Of a DNA stretch of 64,000 nucleotides, positions 16,748 through 25,353 are shown piece after piece. The notes under the pieces were generated by a model. The model was not told the DNA's origin, did not search any database, and saw only the letters and a program-made list of their open reading frames with translations. Position 1 is the first letter of the stretch, and the number at the start of each line of letters is the position of its first letter. The translations under genes were made by a program, and so were the position numbers. This DNA comes from CAZGXM01 sp964529795 (GTDB taxonomy: Bacteria; Bacillota; JADQBR01): the NCBI GenBank assembly GCA_964529795.1, contig CAZGXM010000005.1, forward strand, positions 12,602-76,601, read 5' to 3'.

Positions 16748-18361
16748 TTACTCCAGTCCCACATCATGCAGGTTTATCCGCCCGTCGGGGCTTGGTTTCC
16801 AGTTGGTGACATTGGCACGCTGGGCATAGATTTCCTTGGTAATGTAGCCGAAAATCATCGGCGCATCCTCATAAACCATTTCCTGGACTTCCTGCCAGTA
16901 CTGCTTGCGCTTGGCCTGGTCGGTTTCAACCATGGCTTTTTCCATCAGTTCGTCCACGCGCTTGTTGCTGTAGAAGGAGTAGTTACCCCGGCCGCCGGTC
17001 TTGAACTTGGGCTGCAGGATGCCGGTGGGATCAAGACTGCCGTTGCCCCAGTTGCTGGCAATCATCAGCCGGTTTCCTTCCTTGATTTTTTCCTTCAGCA
17101 CGCCGTAATCCCAGACACGCACCGAAGCCTTGACGCCAACTTCACGCAGCTGGTTGGCCACTGCCTCTGCCGCAGCTTTTTCGTCTGCCTTGGCATCAAT
17201 CACTACTTCAAAACCGTTTTCATAGCCGGCTTCTTTCAGCAGCTGCTTTGCTTTTTCCGGGTCGTACCCGTACCCGGGCAGCTTGTCATTGTAACCAAAG
17301 CCCTTGGGCATGTAGGGCCCTTTCAACGCCTCGCCGTTGCCGTTCAGGACGTACTTGACGATATCTTCGTAATTGACGGCATAGTTCATGGCCTTTCTCA
17401 CCCGGACATCGTCAAAGGGCGGCTTGGTGACGTTCATTTCGACAAATCTTTCCCTGGTGCTGTCAGCGGCCTTGACCACAATGTTGGCATCCGCTTCCAG
17501 CTGTTCCACCATATCCGGAGGTATCTCCTGGGCAATCTGCACGTCGCCCTTCTGCAGCGCGGCAATCCGTGATGCCACTTCCGGCATAATCTTGAAGATT
17601 GCCACATCCACCCGGGCCTCGCCCACCGGCGGAATGTCCGGGGAGCCGCCCCAGTAATTGTCATACCGCTTCATGATTATCTGCTCGTTCAACTTGCTGC
17701 CTTCCTTCACATATTGGAAAGGACCGGCACCTACGGGATTTTCCGCAAAGTAAGCGGAACCGTGCTCTTCGATATAGTCTTTGGGTACCACTTCCTGGAA
17801 GGGCAGCATGGCCAAGAATACCGGCCAGGGCTCGGCCAGGGTGAATTTCACTGTGTAGTCATCCACCTGCTCCGCTTTCTCCAGCGGACCAAGCAGGCCC
17901 TTACGCGGCGAAGACTGCCCGTCCACCGCTCCTTCAGTAATCAGGCGGTTAAATGTATATGCCACATCATCCGCGGTAAGTTTCTCGCCGTTATGAAATG
18001 TAATGCCCTTTCTAATCTTGAAGATCCACTCCGTAGGCGATGCCTGTTCCCAGGATTCGGCAATTTCCGGTACAATCTTCATATCCGTGGTGCGGGTTAC
18101 CAGACCGTCAAACATATTTCTGATCACGGTCTCGGTCACCCTGTCGCGGTGCATTGCCGGGTCCAGGGTCACCACTTCGGTGGGTATGGCAACCGTCAGC
18201 ACTTTCTTTTTACCCGCCTGCTCCTTGGCCTGCTGTTGGCCCTCTTCCTTCGGCTGCTCCTGGCTTTTACCTTCATCCGGCGTGTTGGCCGTACAGCCCG
18301 GAAGCGCAACCAGGGCAAGAATGACCAGCAGGATCAACCCGATAAAAAGCCTTTTTTTCAT
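16748..18361 (-). CDS. dppA: Peptide/opine-type ABC transporter substrate-binding lipoprotein (SBP family 5)
   Basis: A 537-residue extracytoplasmic solute-binding protein. It has a lipoprotein signal peptide with lipobox ALPGC (Cys 23), a Gln/Glu/Lys-rich linker, then the family 5 fold from about residue 55 with markers FDGLVTRT, FHNGEKLTADDVAYTFNRL and the C-terminal KRKQYWQEVQEMVYEDAPMI. AAGGAGG precedes the ATG. Family 5 proteins bind di- or oligopeptides, nickel, or opines; with an opine dehydrogenase in the regulon, an opine or amino acid conjugate is a plausible ligand. Its promoter is covered by operator 4. Confidence 0.93.
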   Translation of the reverse strand: MKKRLFIGLILLVILALVALPGCTANTPDEGKSQEQPKEEGQQQAKEQAGKKKVLTVAIPTEVVTLDPAMHRDRVTETVIRNMFDGLVTRTTDMKIVPEIAESWEQASPTEWIFKIRKGITFHNGEKLTADDVAYTFNRLITEGAVDGQSSPRKGLLGPLEKAEQVDDYTVKFTLAEPWPVFLAMLPFQEVVPKDYIEEHGSAYFAENPVGAGPFQYVKEGSKLNEQIIMKRYDNYWGGSPDIPPVGEARVDVAIFKIMPEVASRIAALQKGDVQIAQEIPPDMVEQLEADANIVVKAADSTRERFVEMNVTKPPFDDVRVRKAMNYAVNYEDIVKYVLNGNGEALKGPYMPKGFGYNDKLPGYGYDPEKAKQLLKEAGYENGFEVVIDAKADEKAAAEAVANQLREVGVKASVRVWDYGVLKEKIKEGNRLMIASNWGNGSLDPTGILQPKFKTGGRGNYSFYSNKRVDELMEKAMVETDQAKRKQYWQEVQEMVYEDAPMIFGYITKEIYAQRANVTNWKPSPDGRINLHDVGLE

Positions 18362-18469
18362 TTTGTGTAATCAACCTCCTTTTTTGACATTAAGTTCAAA
18401 AGCTAAATCCTATGTTAAATTAACGGCCACCCCCTTTTTGCTTTCAACAGCAAGCAACAACTTCCTGTG

Positions 18470-18498
18470 GTTATAACTGGTAATGACCACATTGTCTA
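18470..18498 (-). promoter_or_regulatory. dppA promoter with HutC-type operator 4 in the spacer
   Basis: On the minus strand, TAGACA (18493-18498) and TATAAC (18470-18475) are separated by 17 bases. The palindrome TGTGGTCATTACCAGT (18476-18491) fills that spacer almost exactly, so a bound regulator would exclude RNA polymerase. Confidence 0.82.
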
Positions 18499-18604
18499 AA
18501 AGAAAAAGACCGGCATCTACCCATATTGGTCTTGTTAATACATTCTATTCTACACCGGCAGAAAAATTCCTGCTTTTATTTTCAGAATTTTTTTAATCGT
18601 TTGT

Positions 18605-18663
18605 AGTGCCTGGCACTCCATTGTTTCGACAAATAATGTCGAAGTTTAGCAGTGCCAGGCACT
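18605..18663. repeat. REP-like element of three hairpins
   Basis: AGTGCCTGGCACT at 18605 and its reverse complement AGTGCCAGGCACT at 18651 flank a hairpin TTCGACA-AATAA-TGTCGAA (18625-18643). A single copy of the same 13-mer lies at 31510. The remainder of 18371-18671 holds the dppA promoter and no gene. Confidence 0.8.
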
Positions 18664-18671
18664 TTAACACT

Positions 18672-19895
18672 TTAAATATCTCCGTTGAGATACAACATAG
18701 CTGACAGGGCATAGAGTTTAGTTGTTTCCACCAGCTCAGCAATTTCCACATACTCATCAGCCTGATGAGGTACTGACCGACCACCCGCCCCCGTGGTCAC
18801 TATAGGTATATCTTTTAAGCAGTTTAGGAAAGTGCCATCGGTTGCGCCCGGCACACCGTTATAAACAGGTTCCTTGCCAGTCACCAACCTGTACGCGACA
18901 CATACCGCCCTGACTACGGGTTCTTCTTTTGGGGTTTCCGTCCAAGGCCTTCTTTCCATAACCTCCAGACTACCGCGAAAATCACTATCTTCTTTAGCCA
19001 AAATATCTAAGATGTCCTGGATCTCTTGAATTAAACCACCATGGTCCTGTCCCGGTACTGTCCGAATATCCAAGGTGGTGTAACACTCGCTGGGAATAAC
19101 GTTGATCTGCGGTTCTCCTTTCCTGGGCGCCCTTATTATGGTTGGTGTGATACTGGGATATCCCAGATATTTATGCTTACCCAGTCTATCTATTTCTTTT
19201 TGCTGCAGCTTCTCTAACTCGCATATCACTTTAGCCATGCGCCAGTTGGGATTGACACCTGATTGGGGCATGGCGCCGTGGGCCATTTTGCCCTTAATTT
19301 TAATGCCCATTCTTATAGCGCCTTTTTGCGCCACACAAACATTATTTTCTTCAGGTTCACAAATTATTGCCGCATCTACGTTATCAGCCCAACCGTTTTG
19401 AATAAAATGTTTGATGCCAATCATTAACCCCTCTTCATCCACGGGCATGCATAACAAGATGCGTCCCGGAAAATCCACACCGGATTCTTTTATCGCCCTA
19501 ACGGCATGTATTGCCGCGGCCACGTTACCCTTGGTGTCACAAGCACCCCGACCGTAAATTCTACCGCTGTCAATCCGCGCGGCAAAAGGGGGATAGCTCC
19601 ATTCACCTTCATCTCCCGCTGTAACCACATCGGTATGGCCTTCAAAAAGAAGAGTTTTCCCTGGGCCGCTTCCCTGTAATATCCCTATCACATTGGGGCG
19701 ACCCGGCTCAACTTCCTCCACAAAAACCTGTAAACCTATCGCTTTTAACTTGTCGGCAATAAAATGAGCCACTCGTTCCTCATTGTATCCTTCTTTGTCA
19801 GGGTCGAAAACACTGTTTATCTTCAACATGTCAGTTGTAAATTTTACCAATTCCTCTTCCTGTATATGATTTAGAACCTGCTGGTAGTCATGCAT
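18672..19895 (-). CDS. M20 family metallohydrolase (ArgE/DapE/carboxypeptidase type)
   Basis: About 407 residues. The two-metal site is intact: His in LFEGHTDVV, Asp in GACDTKG, the Glu pair of MPVDEEG, Glu in CEPEE and His near the C-terminus (SVPHQADEY). The inserted dimerisation domain spans roughly residues 200-310. The start is uncertain: ATGs at 19901 and 19895 follow AAGGGG; 19895 has the better spacing. M20 enzymes hydrolyse N-acyl amino acids and peptides. It is the last gene of the PanF-PanB cluster, which makes it the best candidate here for cleaving the amide bond of pantothenate to pantoate and beta-alanine. That is inference. Confidence 0.87.
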   Translation of the reverse strand: MHDYQQVLNHIQEEELVKFTTDMLKINSVFDPDKEGYNEERVAHFIADKLKAIGLQVFVEEVEPGRPNVIGILQGSGPGKTLLFEGHTDVVTAGDEGEWSYPPFAARIDSGRIYGRGACDTKGNVAAAIHAVRAIKESGVDFPGRILLCMPVDEEGLMIGIKHFIQNGWADNVDAAIICEPEENNVCVAQKGAIRMGIKIKGKMAHGAMPQSGVNPNWRMAKVICELEKLQQKEIDRLGKHKYLGYPSITPTIIRAPRKGEPQINVIPSECYTTLDIRTVPGQDHGGLIQEIQDILDILAKEDSDFRGSLEVMERRPWTETPKEEPVVRAVCVAYRLVTGKEPVYNGVPGATDGTFLNCLKDIPIVTTGAGGRSVPHQADEYVEIAELVETTKLYALSAMLYLNGDI

Positions 19896-19997
19896 ATCCA
19901 TTTCCCCTTCTATCATATAACTTATATTCCTTCTCATTAGTCCATGCAATCACGAAAGGAAAGGAAACACTGAACCGGACAATATTTCTCGTATTTT

Positions 19998-21476
19998 TTA
20001 TGCTCCCCAAAATCTCTGGATGATTTCTTCCTCCGGTGGCTTTGTCATCAGACTGACCGCCACCAGTGCTACTAGCGCTACTGCCAGCGTTGGTACAATG
20101 ACATGCATCCCCATAAACCTTTTGACCACTATCACAAAGTAAAAATATGAGCCGACTCCCGCAATCATGGAGGCAATAACACCGCTGGCATTGGCACGTT
20201 TCCAGTATAAGCCTAAAATTATGGGCCAGAGAAAGGCTGCCTGTAGTCCGCCAAAGGCAAACAGGTTAATCCAAACTATCAAGTCCGGTGGATTGAAAGA
20301 TGCTAAAAACACAATAATTCCAATGATAGCAGTGGAGTATATGCTTAAGTTTTCTACTTTCTTGACCCCTTCCTCTGTATTTTGACCCGAAGGGTTAATG
20401 TAATTTAAATAAAGGTCCTTTACTATCCCAGCCGAAGCCAAAATCAACTGGGAATCAATTGTTGACATTATGGCCGCCAAAGGACCGGCCAAGAAAATAC
20501 CGGCAAAAACTGGCGGCAGAACTTTCAAGGTCAATTCGGGCATCAGCTTATCGGCAACATCCAACTGGGGTAATATAGCCCGACCAAACACGCCAATCAG
20601 ATGCATACCCAGCATTAGAAATCCCACCACAAACGTACCGATAATCATCGCCCGGTGCATTGACTTGGAATCCCTGTAACCCATGGCTCTTACCGCTGTC
20701 TGGGGTAGCCCGATAACTCCGAAACTGACCAATACCCAGAAAGACATGATGAACGGCTTGGAAATAAAATTACCTGGCCCGAACGGCGTCAATAAAGCCG
20801 GGTCAATGGTTTTAAGTTTTACCACAATGCTCGTCATGCCACCACCGTATTTAATGGTGCCTACCAGCAAAGCTACAGTACCAATTACCATAACCACCCC
20901 TTGAACAGCATCGGTTAGAGTAACCGCCCGGAAACCGCCAATTGTGGTATAGATTATAACAGTGACCGCAAATATTGTCAGTCCAATGTTATAATGCAAT
21001 CCAGTTACTGACTCAAAAAGCCTGGCCCCACCGATAAACTGGGCCACCATACCGGCAATGAAAAAAATGATAAGGCTGACGGAGCCAATAATTACTACCG
21101 CTTTGCTGTTAAACCGTTCCTTCAGGAAATCATTAATTGTAACAGCATTTATTTTACGTGATACAACGGCAAATTTTTTGCCCAAAACCCCTAAGGTTAA
21201 AAATGCTACCGGCACCTGCGTCATCGCCAGCAGCACCCAGCCAAAACCCAATTTATATGCTACCCCCGGTCCACCGATGAAGCTGCTGGCACTAGCATAG
21301 GTAGCAACAAGTGTCATTGCCAGGACAAAGCCACCCATACTCCTGCTGCCAATAAAATACTCTTCAATAAAAGCGCCTTTATCCGTTTTCTTCCTTATCT
21401 TGCTACTGTAAAACGCCAGCAAGTAGACAATAATCAGGTAAATTGCCATTGGAATAAGAACACCCATGTTGGTCAT
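19998..21476 (-). CDS. panF: Sodium/pantothenate symporter
   Basis: A 492-residue SSF transporter that aligns by eye with E. coli PanF across its length: EEYFIGSRSMGGFVLAMTL, TYASASSFIGGPG, the GWVLLAMTQVP segment and FIGGARLFE are nearly the same. About 13 membrane segments. ATG at 21476 follows AAGGAGGAAG. A YhdT-type small protein gene lies 61 bases upstream, as in the yhdT-panF pair of E. coli. It would import pantothenate with Na+. Placed with panE, panB and beta-alanine catabolic genes, it suggests use of pantothenate as a nutrient rather than only as a vitamin. Confidence 0.92.
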   Translation of the reverse strand: MTNMGVLIPMAIYLIIVYLLAFYSSKIRKKTDKGAFIEEYFIGSRSMGGFVLAMTLVATYASASSFIGGPGVAYKLGFGWVLLAMTQVPVAFLTLGVLGKKFAVVSRKINAVTINDFLKERFNSKAVVIIGSVSLIIFFIAGMVAQFIGGARLFESVTGLHYNIGLTIFAVTVIIYTTIGGFRAVTLTDAVQGVVMVIGTVALLVGTIKYGGGMTSIVVKLKTIDPALLTPFGPGNFISKPFIMSFWVLVSFGVIGLPQTAVRAMGYRDSKSMHRAMIIGTFVVGFLMLGMHLIGVFGRAILPQLDVADKLMPELTLKVLPPVFAGIFLAGPLAAIMSTIDSQLILASAGIVKDLYLNYINPSGQNTEEGVKKVENLSIYSTAIIGIIVFLASFNPPDLIVWINLFAFGGLQAAFLWPIILGLYWKRANASGVIASMIAGVGSYFYFVIVVKRFMGMHVIVPTLAVALVALVAVSLMTKPPEEEIIQRFWGA

Positions 21477-21537
21477 ACGCTTCTTCCTCCTTAAATTTTT
21501 CAATATTACCAAAATTCTTGACAATACCTATGGCCAA

Positions 21538-21849
21538 TTAAACGCCTATATCTTTTGTACTGCTAGTGGACAAATTAGTATCTTCCTCTGACGATGTAGC
21601 ATCATTTAACGGGATATCTTTAAAAAACTTTTCTATTACGAGCCAAGCAGCAAAGGAAAATACGACAAAACCCAGCACACTACTATAGAATAACCAGGCC
21701 GGTAAGCCCATGATATAGCTGTAGTCTTCCACAGGCCTATCACCTAACCCGTAAGCGAATAGATACCACCAGACGATGAACAAAACGCCCAAGATGAGAC
21801 TTATTACAGCCTCTTTGTTTGCCTGAGTATACCTCTTATCCTCTCTCAT
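21538..21849 (-). CDS. YhdT/DUF997-type small membrane protein
   Basis: 103 residues with two membrane segments (~15-33 and ~48-70), a conserved-looking WWYLFAYGLG stretch and an acidic, Ser/Thr-rich tail. AGGAGGG precedes the ATG. Linked to panF as YhdT is in enterobacteria; probably a transporter accessory. Confidence 0.82.
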   Translation of the reverse strand: MREDKRYTQANKEAVISLILGVLFIVWWYLFAYGLGDRPVEDYSYIMGLPAWLFYSSVLGFVVFSFAAWLVIEKFFKDIPLNDATSSEEDTNLSTSSTKDIGV

Positions 21850-21904
21850 CCAATTACCCTCCTAAAATTTTTCAGTTTGTTTTTTGGTTGCCACCATAAA
21901 CCCC

Positions 21905-21958
21905 CGTGTTTATATTTCTGTTGGTGTAACCACTGCTTAACTCAAAGAAATAAACACG
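21905..21958. promoter_or_regulatory. Long inverted repeat upstream of yhdT-panF
   Basis: CGTGTTTAT (21905-21913) and ATAAACACG (21950-21958) can pair, with further TTTCT/AGAAA pairing inside and a GGTGTAACC stem in the loop. There is no T tract. It may be an operator or a structured 5' leader of the symporter genes. Confidence 0.5.
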
Positions 21959-22002
21959 AAACCTCTAAGAAAAAGGTAAAAACTGCTTAAATCTACTCGC
22001 CG

Positions 22003-22929
22003 TCAGTGGCTGCCTGCACATTTTTCCTGCACAGTCTTTATTAAATTGGTCAGTACCTTGTTAACCGGTGTCTCAATACCCAGTTGTTCACCCTCCCGGA
22101 CAATCGCCCCATTGATGGTGTCTATTTCCGTCTTCCTTTTGTTTAAGATATCCTGAAGCATGGAAGATTTGTTCTTTCCGGTCAGGCTACATATTTCTTT
22201 GGTATGTGCTATGGGGTCATCATAGCCCAACATAATTCCCTTTGCCCGGGCTACTCTGATGCCTTCACTTACTGCCATTTCCAACAATTCTTCTGTTTCC
22301 CTGAAATGCAGCAACTTACCGTTTTCCAGTCCGGTAATTGCTGTCAAAGCGTTGATGCCGACGTTAACCAGCAATTTATCCCAGATAAGTCCCAAGACGT
22401 TGTCCGTTACCTTTGTTTGAATTGTTGCCTCATTTAACATTGAGGCAATCTGTAGTACCCGTGAGGACACCTGGCCATTGATTTCACCAATTACCGTCAA
22501 CCCTCTACCCGCATGCCTTACTTTTCCTGGGCCCAGCAGCGTGGAACCATGGGCAGTGGTCCCGGCGATAACATTTTCCTGTCCAACACAGGCACTGATT
22601 TTTTCCACATTGCCTAATCCATTTTGTAGTGTAAGGACAATTGTGTCCGGACCAAGGGCACCTTTTACCTGTTCCAGCGCTTCACCGGTAACCGTGGACT
22701 TGACAAACACTATTAGTAAATCGGTTTTGTCAATAGCAGCAGGAGGACTTGCGGCTTTAATGTTTTTTATCCTAATTGTAGTGTCTTCTTCAATAAGCAA
22801 ACCGTCCCGGTCAATAGCATCAACATGCTCCTGCCAGATATCCAGCAGCGTAACTTGGTTACCGCTTCTTGCCAACAAACCGCCAAAGAGGCTACCCATT
22901 GCTCCGGCACCCAAAACCGTAACATTCAT
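22003..22929 (-). CDS. panE: 2-dehydropantoate 2-reductase (ketopantoate reductase) family
   Basis: A 308-residue ApbA/PanE enzyme with NADP-binding GAGAMGS at the N-terminus, NGLG near residue 95, catalytic Lys in WDKLLVNVGINALTAITG, and the C-terminal TEIDTINGAIV segment. It interconverts ketopantoate and pantoate. ATG at 22929 follows GGGAG. In a cluster with PanF and beta-alanine degradation genes, it may run as a pantoate dehydrogenase. It is 83 bases after panB, across a spacer that contains a duplicated piece of the panB 3' end. Confidence 0.9.
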   Translation of the reverse strand: MNVTVLGAGAMGSLFGGLLARSGNQVTLLDIWQEHVDAIDRDGLLIEEDTTIRIKNIKAASPPAAIDKTDLLIVFVKSTVTGEALEQVKGALGPDTIVLTLQNGLGNVEKISACVGQENVIAGTTAHGSTLLGPGKVRHAGRGLTVIGEINGQVSSRVLQIASMLNEATIQTKVTDNVLGLIWDKLLVNVGINALTAITGLENGKLLHFRETEELLEMAVSEGIRVARAKGIMLGYDDPIAHTKEICSLTGKNKSSMLQDILNKRKTEIDTINGAIVREGEQLGIETPVNKVLTNLIKTVQEKCAGSH

Positions 22930-22938
22930 GCAATCGCT

Positions 22939-23033
22939 CCCAACCTTCAATAAAGTCCTTTCAAGTCGATGATAGTCCGGGCAGGCCTGGCGCAGTTCTT
23001 AAACCCCAACCTTCAATAAAGTCCTTTCAAGTC
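22939..23033. repeat. 29-bp direct repeat from a small duplication at the panB-panE junction
   Basis: The same 29 bases occur at 22939-22967 and 23005-23033, 66 bases apart, without mismatch. The 23005 copy contains the last panB codons and stop; the 22939 copy is a relic of them upstream of panE. Confidence 0.85.
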
Positions 23034-23846
23034 CGCGTCTTTAACGCCGGCAAAAATATGTTCTTCACCCGGAAATATCCCATTCTTTACATCCTGCTTG
23101 AATTTTTCCAGTGCTTTGGATACTTCTTCACCTAAGTCAGCATACTTCTTGACAAACTTGGGGACAAACCGCTCAAACAACCCTACCAAATCATGAAATA
23201 CCAGCACCTGGCCATCGCAGTATCTTCCGGCGCCAATACCGATAGTGGGAATTGATACTTTCTCCGTAATCAACTTACCTACCGCTTCGGGAACACATTC
23301 CAGGATCAGTGCAAACACCCCTGCTTTCTCCAAAGCAAGAGCATCTAGCAGCAGGGCGTTGGCCGCTTCCAGGGTTGCCCCTTGGACCTTAAACCCGCCC
23401 AGCTTTGATGCCGTCTGCGGTGTCAGCCCGATATGGCCCATGACAGGTATGCCGGCATCTATAATTGCCTTTACTTTGTCCGCTACTTCCTTGCCACCTT
23501 CCAGTTTTACCGTATCCGCACCCCCTTCCTTCATCATTCTGGTGGCATTGATTATTGCCTGTTCCACGGAAGCGTTGTAGGAACCAAAAGGTAAATCCGC
23601 AACAATCAACGAGTCAGGCGCGCCTTTGACAACCGGCCGGACATGATGCAACATCTCTTCCATTGTTACCGGCACCGTAGAATCATGGCCCAGCACCGTC
23701 ATCGCCAACGAGTCGCCTACAAGTATAATTTCAATACCTGCTTTGTCGACAAAATACGCGGTGGGGTAATCATAAGCCGTCATCATACTGATTTTTTCTT
23801 TGTCCTGCTTCATGATTTTCAGTTGATGAACAGTGACTTTGGCCAT
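23013..23846 (-). CDS. panB: 3-methyl-2-oxobutanoate hydroxymethyltransferase
   Basis: A 277-residue ketopantoate hydroxymethyltransferase. Metal and substrate residues are visible in VGDSLAM (Asp), VADLPFGSY (Asp) and VKLEGG (Glu); the general base is in LECVPEAV; GIGAG is also conserved. It reversibly transfers a one-carbon unit from methylene-THF to 2-oxoisovalerate. ATG at 23846; the upstream in-frame ATG overlaps the ribosome site. PanC and PanD are absent from the window, so this is not a plain biosynthetic operon. With PanE it could remove the hydroxymethyl group from ketopantoate. Confidence 0.93.
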   Translation of the reverse strand: MAKVTVHQLKIMKQDKEKISMMTAYDYPTAYFVDKAGIEIILVGDSLAMTVLGHDSTVPVTMEEMLHHVRPVVKGAPDSLIVADLPFGSYNASVEQAIINATRMMKEGGADTVKLEGGKEVADKVKAIIDAGIPVMGHIGLTPQTASKLGGFKVQGATLEAANALLLDALALEKAGVFALILECVPEAVGKLITEKVSIPTIGIGAGRYCDGQVLVFHDLVGLFERFVPKFVKKYADLGEEVSKALEKFKQDVKNGIFPGEEHIFAGVKDADLKGLY

Positions 23847-23894
23847 TACCAACAAACCTCCTTTCATAATATTGTTTTTATCACTGCAAACTAC

Positions 23895-25169
23895 TTATAA
23901 ACAAGAAGCTAGCGCCTCGTCCAGCGCTCTGACAGCTGTGTCAACGTCATCTTTCCCCACTGTCATTGGCGGAGCAATCCGTATGACGTTGCCGTAGAGC
24001 CCGCCTTTTCCTATTAATAAGGCTCGTTTTTTCGTTTCTTCAAAGACCCGGTTGACAAGATCCGGGTCAGGTTGTTTATTATCAGACACCAATTCCAAAG
24101 CCTGCATTAACCCCTTGCCGCGCACTTCTCCAATGACAGCGTACTTATCCTTGAGCTCTTTTAATTTTTCCCGCAGGTAATCACCTACAATTTTGCAATT
24201 CTCCACCAGATTTCGTTTTTCTATTGCTTCAATGGTGGCTAATGCACCGGCACACGAAACGGGATTGCCGCCAAAAGTAGCTATGCTGGACCCAGTGAAT
24301 TTATCGGCTATCTCAGCCCTGGCTACGGTACCGCTCATGGGCAGGCCATTGGCAACGCCTTTGGCAAAAGTGAGAATATCCGGCTCTACCTCCCAATGCT
24401 CAATTCCCCACATTTTACCACCAGTTCTGCCAAAACCGGTCTGTACCTCATCGCAGATAAACAAACCACCATATTTTTTCACAATGGGGATTACTTCTTG
24501 GAAATACTCTTTAGGCGGAGTAATAAATCCGCCGACTCCCTGGATAGGTTCGGCAATGAAAGCTGCAATTTGCCCAGAAGTAGTTGTTACAATTAATTCC
24601 TCTACATCTTTAGCACATTCCAGATCACAATTGGGGTACTCCTTACCAAAGGCACAGCGATAACAATAGGGACTGTGGGCATGTTTGATTCCTAAGACAT
24701 GGGTGCCACCCAATCGCCAGGAGGAATGAGCAGTCACCGCCATTGCCAAAAAGGACCGGCCGCTGTAAGCATGCCGTAATGCCACTATTTCCTGCTGTCC
24801 TGTAGCCAGTTTTGCTAATAGTATCGCGGTTTCATCTGCTTCTGTCCCACTCGAAGTAAAAAAACTCTTTTTTAAGTCACCCGGCGTTATCTCTGCCATT
24901 TTTTCTGCCAAGTCTACAATGGGTCTTGTGGGATACAAGGTTGAAGTATGCTGTAATTTTCGCATCTGCGCCACAACTTGGTCAGTAATTTCCGTATCAC
25001 AGTGTCCAATGCTAACCGTCAAAATACCACCGAAAAAGTCCAGATACTGCGTTCCTTCGAGGTCATATAAGTACTTACCCTCGCCCCGCTCCATCACAAC
25101 GGGTTCTTCGTAGTAATTAGCCACGCAGGGAAAAAGATATTGTTGATGTTTTTGGTTATAGGTCTTCAT
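23895..25169 (-). CDS. Class III aminotransferase, AGXT2/beta-alanine transaminase type
   Basis: A 424-residue PLP enzyme. Hallmarks are SSGTEADETA, the Asp of ICDEVQTGFGR, and the Schiff-base Lys in TFAKGVANGLP. Relatives are alanine-glyoxylate and (R)-3-amino-2-methylpropionate/beta-alanine-pyruvate transaminases. The start at 25169 follows AGGGGGAGCAGGAG; the longer reading would begin inside a terminator loop. Downstream of a (methyl)malonate-semialdehyde dehydrogenase gene, it most likely converts beta-alanine to malonate semialdehyde. Its leader carries box C of the candidate antiterminator. Confidence 0.9.
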   Translation of the reverse strand: MKTYNQKHQQYLFPCVANYYEEPVVMERGEGKYLYDLEGTQYLDFFGGILTVSIGHCDTEITDQVVAQMRKLQHTSTLYPTRPIVDLAEKMAEITPGDLKKSFFTSSGTEADETAILLAKLATGQQEIVALRHAYSGRSFLAMAVTAHSSWRLGGTHVLGIKHAHSPYCYRCAFGKEYPNCDLECAKDVEELIVTTTSGQIAAFIAEPIQGVGGFITPPKEYFQEVIPIVKKYGGLFICDEVQTGFGRTGGKMWGIEHWEVEPDILTFAKGVANGLPMSGTVARAEIADKFTGSSIATFGGNPVSCAGALATIEAIEKRNLVENCKIVGDYLREKLKELKDKYAVIGEVRGKGLMQALELVSDNKQPDPDLVNRVFEETKKRALLIGKGGLYGNVIRIAPPMTVGKDDVDTAVRALDEALASCL

Positions 25170-25199
25170 ACTCCTGCTCCCCCTTCTTTTTAAAAAACA

Positions 25200-25267
25200 A
25201 AGAGAGGCCGACATAAGAATGGCCTCTCTTCTAAACTCAATTACTCCCGGGCACTAGCGCCCGTGCC
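25200..25267 (-). promoter_or_regulatory. Antiterminator-type leader C before the aminotransferase gene
   Basis: In transcript order: GGCACGGG (25267-25260), box GAGTAATTGAGTTTAG (25246-25231), then a perfect 10-bp terminator stem AAGAGAGGCC/GGCCTCTCTT (25200-25230) followed by a T-rich stretch. Box and stem touch. The same design occurs at 26992-27047 and 28436-28472. Confidence 0.82.
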
Positions 25268-25353
25268 AAAATATTCTCAATTGTTTGACTTTTATTAAAG
25301 AGTTATTCAATATTTTTTCTAAAATTCCTTCTTCTTAGTAAATATTTTTCGAC

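Noticed and set aside
16334..17572. 412-codon plus-strand frame
   Set aside because: Antisense to gntR and dppA, which are certain genes; the frame is a codon-bias shadow.
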